A DNA stretch of 64,000 bases from Lithodes maja (GCA_037953745.1 JBAKBP010000701.1:1-64000); one strand, 5' to 3'; numbered from the stretch's first letter, positions 1 to 11,460 are shown. Made by a program: numbers and translations. The notes: a model not told the origin generated them from the letters alone.

Positions 1-1643
1 GTACCATTCACTTATCCTGTTACATCTATTATCAACTCAACCAATTGCACAAGCAGCAATGAATCAAGTTTCACTAGATAACCCTCTTACAAACATATGT
101 CCAGGGGTAATCCTTGCGCTGCTAAGCAGCGTGTTGTACTGTACAATCAGGTCTCGATATACACGCGTTTCGTATACACAGATTCGTTTGGACACCGTAA
201 CCCAAAAAATTCCAAAATCGGCCACAACACAGAAAAACTTTGTATATACGCTGTTACGACCGGGACTCGTATAAAACAAGGGCTCTTAATCATTGGACTA
301 GAAAGGCACACAGCCACAACGGTAACACTAGATCCAACCCTTGAACTTATAATGCCGGCGCACAAAAAGACCTATACCCTCCAGAGTTAAATCTGCGATA
401 ACGGGGGTATCCTATAACTCGGTATAAATGCACTACTACTACAGGCTGATGATCTCTGATACAGCCTGATCACAACAACATACAATTACGTTAATAATGT
501 ATACAAGGAAAAGGATAGAGAGCTTAATTAAATCACTGAAATGATTTAATGCAAACAAGAAGAAGGTATAATTAAAGTTACTCTAAACAATAATAAACTG
601 TCACTCCTATATTAAAGAAAGTGAACGAAAGTCCTAAAGCATCGAGCAGGAATCTTCTGAAGAAAGTCTGATGCTGCTTAAGATGATCGAATCGGATTTT
701 GAACTGTTATATAAAGCAGGAACAAGATATGACAAGTGTAGGGACATACAGGGTTAACTGGCACGGGAATAATAATAAATGCGCAATAGTATTATCTCCA
801 ACAACAAAAGAAGTACTTCCTCAGGCAACTCAAAAAGCCTGCTCGGGTTGTGCAACTCAACAACAACCAAGGCTTACAGTCAACGTGAATAAAAATGCTG
901 CATACATAACATAAGAGCTTATAATCCTAATCGGGTGTCTGCTAGGCTAATAAAGTCTAGCTGGGATGTCGTAGGCTAGGAAACAATGGCTGAGCAAGCG
1001 GCTCGTAGCCTAGCGAGGTCCTTAAGACTGTGCGGCCAAATTACGTTGAATGACGGGGTGCTCTCTTGAGAGATCCAGATCGCTAGTATCTGGTTCTCTC
1101 CTGGCGACCCTCTCAAAGTCGAAGCAAAACGAGTTAGCACAGTGTTGGGTGGCAGAGGCAAAAGCCCTCACTCGCAACACAGTGCTAAACTCACAAGGTA
1201 CACAGTCAGAAAGACCACCTAGGCTTCCCACGTATCCATTGCGAATGTACAAGTTCAACAAAACCTGGTACACATCGGAAATCACAACACAAGTAGCCTT
1301 CCCCCAGTCTAGCATTAAATAGCCCAGCAGACAGCCAAGGAATAGGTAGGGAGACACCGTGAGTGTGTCGAACCTCTACAGACAAAATGGTAACCCCTCC
1401 AAAATGCCTAACTAAACATGTAATATCTGAGAGCTTCAGCATATAATACGATGGCCAATATATGAAATCGTTGCAGAACCAAAGGGAGTTATGATATTAA
1501 ATAGAGTGGAAGAATGAGAGGTAAGAAGTTGAGAGAAAGTGCTCTATAGGTAGAAGTCGGGGGACAGGTGGCAAGGGAGATGTTAAGGGTATGCTGGTCA
1601 GGCAAGCTCTGAGCAAGGAAGACACAGAGGCAGCAGGAGTGCC

Positions 1644-1668
1644 GGGGGGGGGGGGGGGGGGGGGGGGG
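1644..1668. repeat. Homopolymer run of 25 G
   Basis: An uninterrupted G run. It could form a G-quadruplex, or its length may be a sequencing or assembly artefact. It makes the overlapping frames (a poly-Gly ORF on plus and a poly-Pro ORF on minus) meaningless. Confidence 0.9.
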
Positions 1669-1744
1669 CAGGGTGCCAAAACAGAAATTATCCAGTTCTG
1701 GATCATTTTTCTAAGCTTACAAGGATCAACTTTGCGCGGCGTCT

Positions 1745-1801
1745 GCGGGGGGCACAGCCCCCCGCTACATAACAGGGGGTCCGGGGGGCTATGCCCCCCG
1801 G
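1745..1801. repeat. Two adjacent GC-rich perfect hairpins
   Basis: Arms 1745-1752 and 1758-1765 pair perfectly around a 5-base loop. Arms 1781-1788 and 1794-1801 pair perfectly around another 5-base loop. Both stems are runs of six G against six C with two flanking pairs. Looser versions of this 'ggggctgccgcccc' motif recur near 24300, 25195, 25655 and 31895, so it is probably part of a dispersed repeat. Confidence 0.7.
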
Positions 1802-2321
1802 CCGCCGGAGAAATTTTGAGATGTGAAGGTAAATATACGCACAATACATGCTCAAAATTTATTAAAAGGAATGAATAATATTGTAAGTAAAAGGGATGTT
1901 ATGTATGTTTACTGGTGTTTAATCAGGATACTAGGGGAGCTGGCTGCCTGTACTTCAGTCTCAAAGAGATTCACTTCAGGTCCACTAATATAGGCATTGA
2001 AAACAGGTTTTTAAATTATTCTTAGCAGTCCCTGTTTTAGTTTTGTAACTTTTGTCCAATAAAGATTTCATGTATATTTGTTGTTGCATTCCAAGAACTA
2101 TTACATACTTAATTTATATCCTTTCATATGATACATGAGTTACTATAGAGTACTGGTTAAAATACATACCGGTACCAAGTTTCAAGAATAAACTTTGATT
2201 AGAACATTTGTTTGTCTATTATTTTCCCTGGGCCGAGTAAAAAATACCTGGGTAGGCTATTCCCATCTCGGGTTAAGTACAATCAGTAGGAACGTAGAAA
2301 CTTACTTTAATTTTCACAACT

Positions 2322-2933
2322 TTAACCTCTGAAGTGCGCACGGGGGTAATTGAAAACCTCCCCCTGTGCTGACGTATTTGAGGTTTTTCGTCACTAAAAT
2401 ATTCATTGTACCATTAATAGCATTAATAATTATCCATATGCGCCTATTATGGGTTGATTATAAAGGTATTAACCTGAAACAACAATAAAACGAGTGAAAA
2501 CAGCGTTTGGATGGTCAAAATCGGAGATATAGCCCGCGAGTTGTATAATGTATGGGTGAGGCAAGCTACCTTCCCGCCAATTTTCCCCAAGGCCACTGCG
2601 ACGCAGTCGATCGATACTCTCTCTCTCTCTCTTGCACTCGATGGCCATCAGTGATGACAACACCCTGCTTGCAACTCGCTAATGTTAGCACGAAAATATA
2701 CCTCAGAATAAGGGAATAATAGGGAAAATAGGTGATAACTGAGGGATAGGAGGAAAGTGGGGAAGGAGGGGAGGTAGAGGACTGAGATTTTGCATGGCCC
2801 AGGGGACAAATAAAATAAAAAAAAAAAAAAAAATTGATGTCAAAAGTTGATTTTTAATTTTACTTACTCCAGAGAGTCTTCCCGCAGTCCGCCGGGGGAA
2901 CTCTTAAGAGTCTTCCCGCAGCTCCCGGGTTAA
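2322..2933. mobile_element. TTAA-flanked MITE, family 1, copy 1
   Basis: The element lies between two TTAA tetranucleotides, the target-site duplication typical of piggyBac-type transposition. It starts CCTCTGAAGTGCGCA and ends with a GCTCCCGGG-type terminus. Inside are a CGATCGATAC(TC)n block, an A-rich tract and two copies of an AGTCTTCCCGCAG motif. It has no coding capacity. Very similar copies lie at 6303-6948 and 17074-17708. The short minus-strand frame across it is not a gene. Confidence 0.75.
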
Positions 2934-3059
2934 AAGACTCGAGATTCTGCGAGGCTAATTCCGAAAATATTCAATCAAGTCTCCGTTACCCCCATGAAGT
3001 CAGGTTATAGTAATGACAAGACATACCAATAATATATGTTAGTTAGCGGGTGTGTGGAC

Positions 3060-3585
3060 TGTGGGGATAGTGGCAGCCCCCACTTTGGACACGAAGACTA
3101 AGTAAAGTTAGGTTAGGGTAAGGTAATGCAAATTATCTACTCATAACATGATAAACAATTGAACAATAAACTACTGTACTATATTCCTTGAAGAAATAAA
3201 AACAAACAATTGTACATAAGGCTGCGGAAAGATTCTTTAGTGATACCCAAGTCATGGCCGGGATTCCGGGAAATCTATAAATGCACTGTAGGCGGTAGGC
3301 CTAGCTGCTGGCTGTACACTTATTAAATTGTACCGGTAATCTGGCTAAAAAGTTACCGGTATACAAAATGAGAACATAGAGGCAGGGTGCAGATCCCACT
3401 TTGGACACTAAGTTTGGACTTTGGTTAGGGTAAGTTATTGCAAATCTTCCACTCATAATATAAACTACAATAAAATAAGATACCAGTAGATAAGATACTA
3501 CTGTAGCCTATTCTGCCTATAGCCTATACCTTGAAAACAAAAACAAACGGTAAGACTGCGAAAGTATTCTTCAGTGACAGGTCTA
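3060..3585. repeat. Diverged direct duplication, about 190 bp units
   Basis: Units at about 3060-3245 and 3385-3585 share, in order, 'cccactttggacac', 'ggttagggtaag', 'gcaaat', 'ctactcataa' and 'aaacaaac' blocks with small indels. The units are about 330 bp apart. No protein is encoded. Confidence 0.6.
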
Positions 3586-5030
3586 CCCCTATAATCCCAC
3601 GGCATGACGGCAAACTGTTATTGTCATAGGCTATAGCCTAGCCAGGGTGTCGAATGACGCTGTTTTTTTGAGTGATAACACAAATTAACTTTCTGTATAA
3701 TGATAAAAACAAATTAATCCTAGCCTAGGCCTAGCCTACGTATTTTTATATTATTATTTTAAAAGTTAGACATCTAAAATAGGCCTAGGCTTAGGCCTAC
3801 TGTGTTCCAAAACTCAAGAGTAGCCTAGGCTAGCCTAGGCCTAGCCTAGCCTTACAAAAAAAAAACAAAAAAAAAACAAAAAAAAAACAGGAATGTTGGT
3901 CTAGGCTAAGTTTAATATACACTTCCCAGGTCATTTTAACAGTTCTAGTGCTTCTATATATCATATAATACACCATAGAGTAAGTTTTTAATAACTAGAA
4001 AAAAAGGTCATCTTCTAAATAATTACCATAATTGAGGACCTTTGCCGTTCCCTGGTTAAGAGTGGGCTCTGAGTCTTAGCCTACCAGAACCAGATTCCCA
4101 GCTGCCTAGCTAACCTTATTTTTTACTGTCTTTAACCTCAAATCTTCCTTGATCTTCATTAGCCTATCAATACCTTTTGCCTTTTTCCAGAGGATCTACT
4201 GTAAGAAACTGTAAGAATACATTATACATAGCCCCACTAGTGGGGGCAGTCCTAAGATTGTTGGATAATGGGTTATCCTAAGCCTAATACGCCTAGCCTC
4301 AGCCTAGGCTACTCATTTCTGCTTCAAATCATCATTATCATCATAGGCCTAGGCTAATACAAGTAGGCCTAGGCTTATCTGAACAAAATAATATGCTTGG
4401 CTACTTACAAAATTGCTGTTTGGTGCTTGCTAGAAGTCAGGTTTATCCAAAGTATCACCTTGAACTTATACCTTATATATAATGAGTTCCCCAAGATTAA
4501 TATGCACAATTTTAGAATGTGTAGGGCACTCGCACTTCACATGAAGTCAATGTTATATTCCAGCCCCTTAATTCACTCTATTTTTCCACAAATATATCGG
4601 TAAATAACAGCTAACACATTTCCAAGTGTTCCACAGTTGATTGGCGGCAAGCTAATTTGACGTCATCATTGGATTATTCTCGTAAACACCACAATGGAAA
4701 ACATAGCTGATTTTCGTTCGTTGTTTTCCATGATCCAACCACATAAATACCCCTGAAAAACCAATAATTCATCATAAAATCGTACTAATTTATAGCTTAC
4801 CTTATGCCTCAAGGGCTTGCGCTCTTTGTCAAACACATAAAATTTATATTCATTCACTATTTTTAAGAAATTAGAGACCCCATAAAATTAACACATACGA
4901 ACAAAATCGTGTATTTTGTGGGAGTTTAATTGGGATCAGATCAGGATCAGAAAATTAACATTCAAACTTAAATTAATATTTTACATTATTCATTTCAGTG
5001 AAATTCAGTCAATATATTAAACACATGGAG

Positions 5031-5112
5031 TAGTTTAGTTAATATATACATAGTTTTAGATAAATACCTAAGTAGTTTAGTTAATATATACATAGTTTTA
5101 GATAAATACCTA
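5031..5112. repeat. Two-copy tandem repeat, 40-bp unit
   Basis: Positions 5031-5070 and 5073-5112 are identical 40-bp units (starting tagtttagttaatatatac) separated by two bases, so the period is 42 bp. The lack of divergence suggests a recent duplication. Confidence 0.9.
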
Positions 5113-6302
5113 TTATTATCCTTTAATCTACATATTATTGAGCATTCGAGTGCCAATAAAATTACGGTAGTTGTGTTCGTCTTGACTCAGTCTTCGGCGC
5201 AATATAACATCGGAGTGTAGGGGTACATTGGTTGTTTGTTTGTTTGTTTGTTTTAGCGGACTCTCCCATCCAGGAGTTCGTTCTATGAACGATGGCTGTT
5301 TCCTTATTGTAATATATATTTGTTATATTGGTGCTAAAGTCAGTCACCTCATCCGAACCGAACAAGTTGTGTTTTCACAGTGTAAACAAATAGCTTTCAT
5401 GACTTGAGCTCTGGATTTATCCGTCTATATTTACATTAGTAGCTGCATTTGGACTTCAATACAGGTGATATATAATAGTTCTAAGATCATAGCCAATGTA
5501 GAGTACAGTTTAGAGCAAAGCAACTATCGTTTGATGAGTGTAATGTAGAAATAGAATGGCAGGTTTAGCGGGGCTCCCGGCCGCCCCGGGAGTCACAGGC
5601 TCTTAGCCAATTTCAGTATCAATATTTTTTTCAGATGTTAGGTTCGGGATCACGAAGAAAATGGGCGAATTTTGGCACACTGGGGGGGGGGACTACTTCC
5701 TGACGCGGCAGGAGGGTGGTACGGCAGCCAGCCACTCAGAGGGCCCGGCCGAGGCATGACGTCACCGAGGCAACATGTAGCCCTACGCGACTACCCTCCG
5801 TCTCCTGTACTTACTCACTCACACTCTCTAGCTGTATCATTCAGTCTTATACATTAAACTTATAACTGATGATATAAAATATAATGCATTGTCACAGGCG
5901 AAAATAAAGACCACTTCTGTACTGCCTGTGACATGACGATTCACAAGAAAGAAAGTACAACATTGTAGATAGACTGTAGCCAAATACATTGCCCTGGCGA
6001 GTGCTAGCGAGTGGCCAAGCGAGCGGCTGAGCCCACGTGGCGTTCTGCTAAGCTGCAGGCGTCACAAAACGGACATCTGCGGGCGACGGGGGTCCTGCTG
6101 CAACCCCGGGTCGGCGCCGGACATTTCTGCACCACGCGGATCATAGGTGACGACATAAAACATAGTGTGGTTTATTTATGTTGCAGGATATTGTGTGCTT
6201 GACACGTAAATAGGGCAGTAGCAGGTCCAAAACAGTTCTTATTGATGCTGTTATTGCCTGCCTGGCACGTAAATATGTTTTTGTTGGTGGTATAATGTTC
6301 GC

Positions 6303-6948
6303 TTAACCTAACAAGTGCGCATGGGGGTAATTGAAAACGTCCCCCTGTGCTGACGTATTTGAGGTGTTTCCGTCACTAAAATATTCATTGTACCATTAAT
6401 AGCATTAATAATTATCCATATGCGCCTATTATGGGTTGATTATAAAGGTATTAACCTGAAACAACAATAAAACGAGTGAAAACAGCGTTTGGATGGTCAA
6501 AATCGGAGATATAGCCCGCGAGTTGTATAGTGTATGGGTGAGGCAAACTGCTTTCCCGCCAATTTCCCCCAAGGCCACTGAGACACAGTCGATCGATACT
6601 CTCTCTCTCTCTCTTGCACTCGCTTGCCATCAGTGATGACAACACCCTGCTTGCAACTCGCTAATGTTAGCACGAAAATATACCTCAGAATAAGGGAATA
6701 ATAGGGAAAATAGGTGATAACTGAAGGAGAGGAGGAAAGTGGGGAAGGAGGGGAGGTAGAGGACTGAGATATTGCATGGCCCAGGGGCCAAAAAAAAATA
6801 AAAAAATAAAAAAATAAAAAAACAAAAAATAAAAAAAAATAAAACATTTCGATGTCAAAAGTTGATTTTTTATTTTACTTACTCTCAAGAGTCTTCCCGC
6901 AGTCCGCCGGGGGAACTCTTAAGAGTCTCCCCGCAGTTCCCGGGTTAA
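6303..6948. mobile_element. TTAA-flanked MITE, family 1, copy 2
   Basis: TTAA at both ends. The body closely matches the 2322-2933 copy: same GTGCGCA start region, same CGATCGATAC(TC)n block and same CCCGGG right end. It differs mainly in the length of the A-rich tract near 6789-6842. It has no coding capacity and lies just downstream of the leftmost visible teneurin exon in the direction of transcription. Confidence 0.75.
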
Positions 6949-7199
6949 GATAGGCTAAAGGCTCATATAGTGGACTTTGGGAAAGTGGCTGGAACGAATT
7001 GAATTAATTCCCATAAGGCCTGTTATTTCTAATACACAGTTTTGATATACTGTAGGCCTACACTGCACGTACAAGGTACGAATTAACCGTGTATATCGAG
7101 ATCTGACTGTATTACTAATAAATACATTTGCTTTGCCTAGCAACAATAGAATACAAAGAGAGGTGTACCCTAGTGATGGGACTTATTATGCGAACTGAC

Positions 7200-7394
7200 C
7201 TGTCTGACAGAAATCTCCGGTGAATCCCTTGGCACACAAACAGACACCATCAGTACACTGTCCCCTCCCACCACAGTCTGGCACCTCACACTCGTGGTGA
7301 CGCAGCTGGCACTCCTGGCCCTTGTACCCTGGATGGCACCGACACTTGCCACCCACATAGTAACCATGGCCGGAACACAGCACTGGACACACAA
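7200..7394 (-). CDS. Teneurin exon: EGF-like repeats 2 and 3
   Basis: This is an internal exon of a teneurin, a type II transmembrane adhesion and synaptic-partner receptor. Reading on the minus strand, the acceptor (ctctaccag) precedes 7394 and the donor (ACAG|GTCAGT) follows 7200, giving 195 nt in phase 1-1. The peptide begins VCPVLCSGHGYYVGGKCRC and continues into a second EGF unit with the CEVPDC, GRGQC and CLC landmarks. The first unit has Tyr where the third EGF cysteine should be, the unpaired-cysteine pattern known for teneurin EGF2, used for covalent dimerisation. The second unit has all six cysteines. The RHHECEVPDC linker matches the arthropod Ten-m pattern. Tenascin is the nearest alternative but fits the linker and the upstream exons less well. 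Confidence 0.85.
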
Positions 7395-7504
7395 CTGGTA
7401 GAGGGAGAAGAAAGCAATAAGTGGGTTGCTTAAGATTCATCAGACCAAACAGCACGGTATGATATATCTGTAAAGTATTTTATGTTGGCATATAAAGTAC
7501 AGTA

Positions 7505-8030
7505 ATCCTATAAACTGCAGCGAATAGTCAAAGAGTTTGGTGTGGTTTGTGGGAGGAGGAAGCCGAGGGTGAACGTCAATAAAAGTAAAGTGGTGTGTAA
7601 TAGAAGTGCTCGTAGAGTGAATCTAGATGCGAGGCTGGATGGTGAAATACTGTACTGGAACATGTGGAGTGTTTTAAATATCAAGGAGAAATGATAAGCA
7701 GGAATGGAGGTAAAAACAGAGAGTATGTGAAGGAAAGAAAGTTTTCGGAGAAATGAGAAGTATGTGGAAGGTGAGAAATCTCGGAATGAAAGTTAAAAGT
7801 GCAATGTATCAAGGGATAGTTGTGCCAACAGGGGCTGAAACATGGGCTCTGAAGAAAAAGGGGAGAAGAAAGCTGGATGTGATGGAGATGAGCTGCTTGA
7901 GGAGTATGTGTGGAGACTCGTAGAGACAGATTGAGGAATGAAGAGATACGTAGGAGAGTGGGGCATCAAGAACATTTGTCGACCAGAGTGGACAGAAGGG
8001 TGCCGAGCTGGCATGGACATACATACATAA
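7505..8030 (+). pseudogene. Decayed RTE-like LINE reverse transcriptase, 3' part
   Basis: Broken frames on the plus strand read as the thumb and connection part of an RTE-type RT: 'KEFGVVCGRRK', 'VNVNKSKV', then after several frameshifts and stops a 'RRKLDVMEMS'-like piece and 'RNEEIRRRVG'. The order matches the intact RTE-like elements elsewhere in the window. It is 5' truncated, interrupted by stops and non-functional. It sits in the teneurin intron between the exons at 7200-7394 and 11182-11386. Confidence 0.6.
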
Positions 8031-8035
8031 CATTT

Positions 8036-8304
8036 TAAGACCGAGTGCTCCACACATGCGTGCAGTTTCAGTCTCTTGTCCTAATGGCGGCGTTCCAGGC
8101 AACCCTGTTAAGGGCTGCTTCACTTGTCAAGTTTTTGGATTTGAGATCGGCACGTATAGTCCGATCCCAGTTCTTCCTCGGTCCACCCCTTGGTGCAGCT
8201 CCTTCCACAATCACAGACCTGCATTTTTTCACCCAATTTTGTTCATCCATTCTCTCCACATGTCCATACCATCCCAGTCTACTTGTACGCATCACCTCGC
8301 TATA
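8036..8304 (-). pseudogene. 3' end of the PHD-finger RTE-like LINE, antisense fragment
   Basis: The minus strand encodes the C-terminal tail containing RTSRLGWYGHVERMDEQNW and ending in an AAIRTRD-stop. It matches the end of the element at 34481-36052, but here Gln is kept where the other copy has a stop after MDE. The 3' end shows a related 'tatgtatgt'-type terminus. The right border at 8304 is abrupt and runs directly into an unrelated plus-strand LINE, so the long plus-strand frame starting at 8056 is a chimera: its first 80 or so codons are antisense LINE sequence. Confidence 0.75.
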
Positions 8305-9794
8305 ATGTGGAGAAGGAGTCTAGACACTGGTGAAATACCAGATAGCTTGAAAAATGCAATAATTGCCCCACTGCATAAAGGAGGGAGTAAAGCACTACCA
8401 AAAAACTACCGCCCGGTAGCTCTAACCTCCCACATCATTGAAGTTTTCGAGCGAGTCCTGCGAAGCAAAATCTCAACATTCATGGAGGCAAATGAACTAC
8501 ACAACACCGGTCAACATGGATTCAGAGCGGGAAGGTCATGTCTCTCACAACTTTTGGAACACTATGAAAAATTCTTAAAAGCGCTAGAAGAAAAGAAATA
8601 CGTGGATGTCATTTACACCGATTTTGCTAAGGCATTTGATAAATGTGACCAAGGTATATTAGCCCACAAACTCAAAGCAAAAGGTATAACGGGGAAAATC
8701 GGAAGGTGGATATACAATTTCCTAGTAAACCGAAAACAATCAGTAGCAGTAAACCAAGTCACATCTGAGCCTTCAGATGTCAAAAGCTCAGTGCCTCAAG
8801 GAACAGTGCTAGCGCCCCTTCTGTTCCTCATACTAATTTGCGACATAGATACCAACACTAGACACAGTACGGTGTCGTCTTTTGCTGATGACACAACATT
8901 AAGCACGATAGTAAACACACAAGAGGACACGGGCCGACTGCAGGAAGACATGAATGTAGTGTTCCAGTGGACTAGGGAAAACAACATGCAATTCAATGAA
9001 GAAAAATTCCAATTAATACGGTACGGAGATAATAATGGCGTTAAAGAAATTACAAATTACTTAACAGAATCTAACCACATAATAGAACGGAAAGACAGTG
9101 TGAAAGACCTTGGGGTATTAATGTCTGAAAATATGGGTTTCAAAGTACATAACCAGGTCAAAGTTGCGGCTGCGAAACGTCTAACGGGTTGGATTGTACG
9201 TACATTTAAAACACGCGGTGAATTACCTATGATAACGCTCTTCAAATCTCTAGTGCTACCGCGGCTTGAATACTGTAGCATATTAACATCCCTATACAAG
9301 TATGTGAAATAAATTACTTAGAGAGTGTACAAAGAAATTTCACTTCGCATATAAGTTCGATAAAACATCCACACTATTGGGAGCGTTTAAGAGCACTGAA
9401 TCTGTACTCGCTGGAACGTAGAAGAGAACGTTACCTAATAATATATACTTGGAAAATCGCAGAGGGTTTAGTACCAAACCTACATACTCCGATAGTCATG
9501 AAATTCAGTGATAGGAGAGGCTGGGAATGCGAAATCCCCCGGATGAATAACAGGGGTGCTATGGGCTCTCTGCGAGAGGGCTGTTTATCACACAGAGGCC
9601 CACGTCTCTTCAACAAACTCCCACGGCGAGTAAGAGACATGAGGGACGTCTCGTTAGACAACTTCAAGAGAGCCCTCGATGTCGAACTGCAAAAAGTGCC
9701 AGACGAGCCCATCCTCACTAGGGAGCGAGCTGTCGCTTCAAACAGTCTACTACACCAAAATCACCACCCATACGAGGGGCGCCGCGCTCCTTAG
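8305..9794 (+). pseudogene. 5'-truncated CR1/Jockey-group LINE reverse transcriptase, frameshifted
   Basis: RT motifs run in order: the NYRPVALTSH block, QHGFRAGRSC, the YTDFAKAFDK block, the SVPQGT block and a SFADDTT catalytic box near 8880-8900. The frame then shifts near 9290-9310 and the tail continues in another frame to a stop at 9794 with 'RRRERYLIIYTWKI' and 'GPRLFNKLPRRVRD'. The endonuclease is missing. It is the same family as the long ORF at 28457-30991. It lies inside a teneurin intron, antisense to that gene. The frameshift makes it inactive. Confidence 0.85.
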
Positions 9795-9944
9795 TGCCGC
9801 TAGAAGACCGGCGAACACATCAAAAGTATCAAAAGTATCAAAAGTAAGTAATGCTCTTTATACCTAAACATCTCCTCAGCTCATCATTTGTTATTCTATC
9901 CTGCAGCCTGGCCCCACACATCTATCTCACCATTCTCATGTTGA

Positions 9945-10115
9945 CATGTTGAGAGAATGGAAGATGAAAGGCTTACAAAGAGGATATGTGAGTCAGATAC
10001 AAGGGGAGGTAGAGGGGTAGGAAGACCTAAATTGAGATGGAGAAACTGTGTAGGACAAGCATTGGAAGATAGAGGAATGACTATAGATCAGGCAAGAAAA
10101 GTGGTAATAAATATG
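9945..10115 (+). pseudogene. C-terminal fragment of an RTE-like LINE
   Basis: Reads 'EDERLTKRICESDTRGGRG', then 'GRPKLRWRNCVGQALEDRG'. This is the C-terminal tail motif (GRGRPxxRW) found after the RT in RTE-type LINEs. Nothing upstream continues it, so it is an isolated 3' fragment. Confidence 0.6.
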
Positions 10116-10377
10116 TAGTTATTCTTGTAGTAGGTGGACTGCAAAAGGTATACTTAACCACACAATAATATATTTACCTGGTTGGTGAAGCATAGGCGAC
10201 AGGAAAGGTTGTTTATGGAGTGGAAACAAGGCAACAAGAATGGCGGTAGAGTTGGTGATTAACGAGTGATGATCAAAGAGGAAATTAATGGATAATTAAG
10301 GACAGAAGGGGGCCTCTAAACTTAAATCATAATGTGGATGATCGGTGAATTGATGGGAATCTACGTTAAGGTTAGTA

Positions 10378-10684
10378 CAGTTGGGGCTCACATAGAACGT
10401 ATTCGCATAGAACGAGTCGCTTATAGAACGACCGACCTAAAATATTGTTCCAAAATTTTCGTTAGGAACGAATGTGATCATATAGAACGATTTCGCCATC
10501 AAAGTAGGGCAAATCCGAGGAGTTCTCATATAGAGCGCCGAAATATCGTACAAAATATTGTACGCTCCTAACTGAAATTTATGCTTACAGTGAACATTGA
10601 CCATATTGGGCCACCAAAATGCCGCGATCACATTGAACGGCCTCGTTTATCGACCAATTTCTCGTTCTATGTGAGACCCTACTG
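10378..10684. mobile_element. Tc1/mariner-type MITE with ATAGAACG subterminal repeats
   Basis: A 307-bp element with 22-24 bp imperfect terminal inverted repeats: CAGTTGGGGCTCACATAGAA on the left and, read from the right end, CAGTAGGGTCTCACATAGAA. TA flanks both ends, which fits the Tc1/mariner target-site rule. The ATAGAACG motif recurs at least four more times inside, several near the ends, as transposase-binding subterminal repeats do. There is no coding capacity. Confidence 0.8.
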
Positions 10685-11181
10685 TACTAGCATGTTAATG
10701 GAATGGGATGAGAGAACAACTTGAGTTAGGTTTGGTAGCAGTGGTGATTGGAGTAAGAATCGGGTCCCAGTCAAATTCGCGGGAGACCTGCTGTTTCGCG
10801 CATGCGCTGACAGGTCGGGATATATTTTCCCTTCTTTTAATTAATTACTTAAGTTTATAGGAATGATATATTACTACTTAATATCTAATACAGAACATAA
10901 TATAATATTCTTCCCATTTATACCAAATCATATTACAGGTATTATCATTCTTATTCCTACAAACTTATACTTATGATTACACTTGAACTTAGACTGTCCA
11001 TGCTCATGAATTAAAAGTATGGACAAAATAGGAATAAATGGAGAATGCTAGTGAATAGATGAGTGTAAAGAACTAAATCATAATCTTAACTTTGTATATC
11101 TAATAAAGATGATTAAAAAGAAGTGACTCGGTTATAAGATTGGTTTAAAATAGTCTTGTTTGTCAGCCTGATCCACTGAAC

Positions 11182-11386
11182 ACCTATTCATGGAACAATC
11201 AGCCCCACTGTAGCCAGAGTTACAATGACAGCGACCTCTGTTTCGACACCTACCCGGACACTCTCCTCCCCCTGGGCCACGTGAGATGATGAGGGACACC
11301 TGATGGGGGTCCCCGTCATCATTGTACAGGGTCAGGAACCAGTTGCCCGCACCCAGGACCTCCTCGAACCACACGTCCACCGTGTT
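11182..11386 (-). CDS. Teneurin exon: pre-EGF region and EGF-like repeat 1
   Basis: Internal teneurin exon. The minus-strand acceptor (aaaccttacag) precedes 11386 and opens in phase 0 with NTVDVWFEEVL, joining in frame with the exon at 16507-16618. The conserved teneurin stretch NWFLTLYNDDGDPHQVSLII is followed by EGF1: ECPGRCRNRGRCHCNSGYSG then ADCS. Only five cysteines are present: relative to the usual six-cysteine unit, about four residues and the fourth cysteine are missing between RGRC and HC. The right-looking donor AG|GTGTTC ends the exon at 11184 but leaves phase 2, whereas the next exon needs phase 1. A weaker GT at 11181 (exon end 11182) is phase-compatible and is used here. A missed microexon is another explanation. 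Confidence 0.8.
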
Positions 11387-11460
11387 CTGTAAGGTTTAAG
11401 AAAGTTAGTACGGTGCAATGTCTACCAAAGGCTTAAAGGTCCTAGCTGGGTTGTGTTTTC

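Larger units (their letters stand above)
1..2321. other. No recognisable gene; left flank of the window
   Basis: Only short frames are seen on either strand and none resembles a protein family I know. The stretch is AT-rich with scattered short repeats. A 25-base G run and two GC-rich hairpins (annotated separately) are its only marked structures. If the teneurin gene continues, its downstream exons should lie to the left of 7200, but I found no EGF-like or NHL-like coding segment here. Confidence 0.5.
2934..6302. other. Gene-free stretch with direct repeats and CCTAGG-rich DNA
   Basis: No ORF above noise. It holds a diverged direct duplication (3060-3245 and 3385-3585), a CTAGGC-rich low-complexity tract (about 3715-3855) running into an A-rich tract, a tandem 40-bp duplication (5031-5112), a (TTTG)n run near 5233 and a G run near 5682. 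I see nothing else in it. Confidence 0.6.

Noticed and set aside
1497..1878. Poly-Pro and poly-Gly frames on both strands
   Set aside because: They come from the 25-G run and GC hairpins; no domain or splice evidence.
7170..7455. Assigning the EGF exon to tenascin or a Notch ligand
   Set aside because: The Tyr-for-Cys in EGF2, the RHHECEVPDC linker and the two upstream exons fit teneurin specifically.
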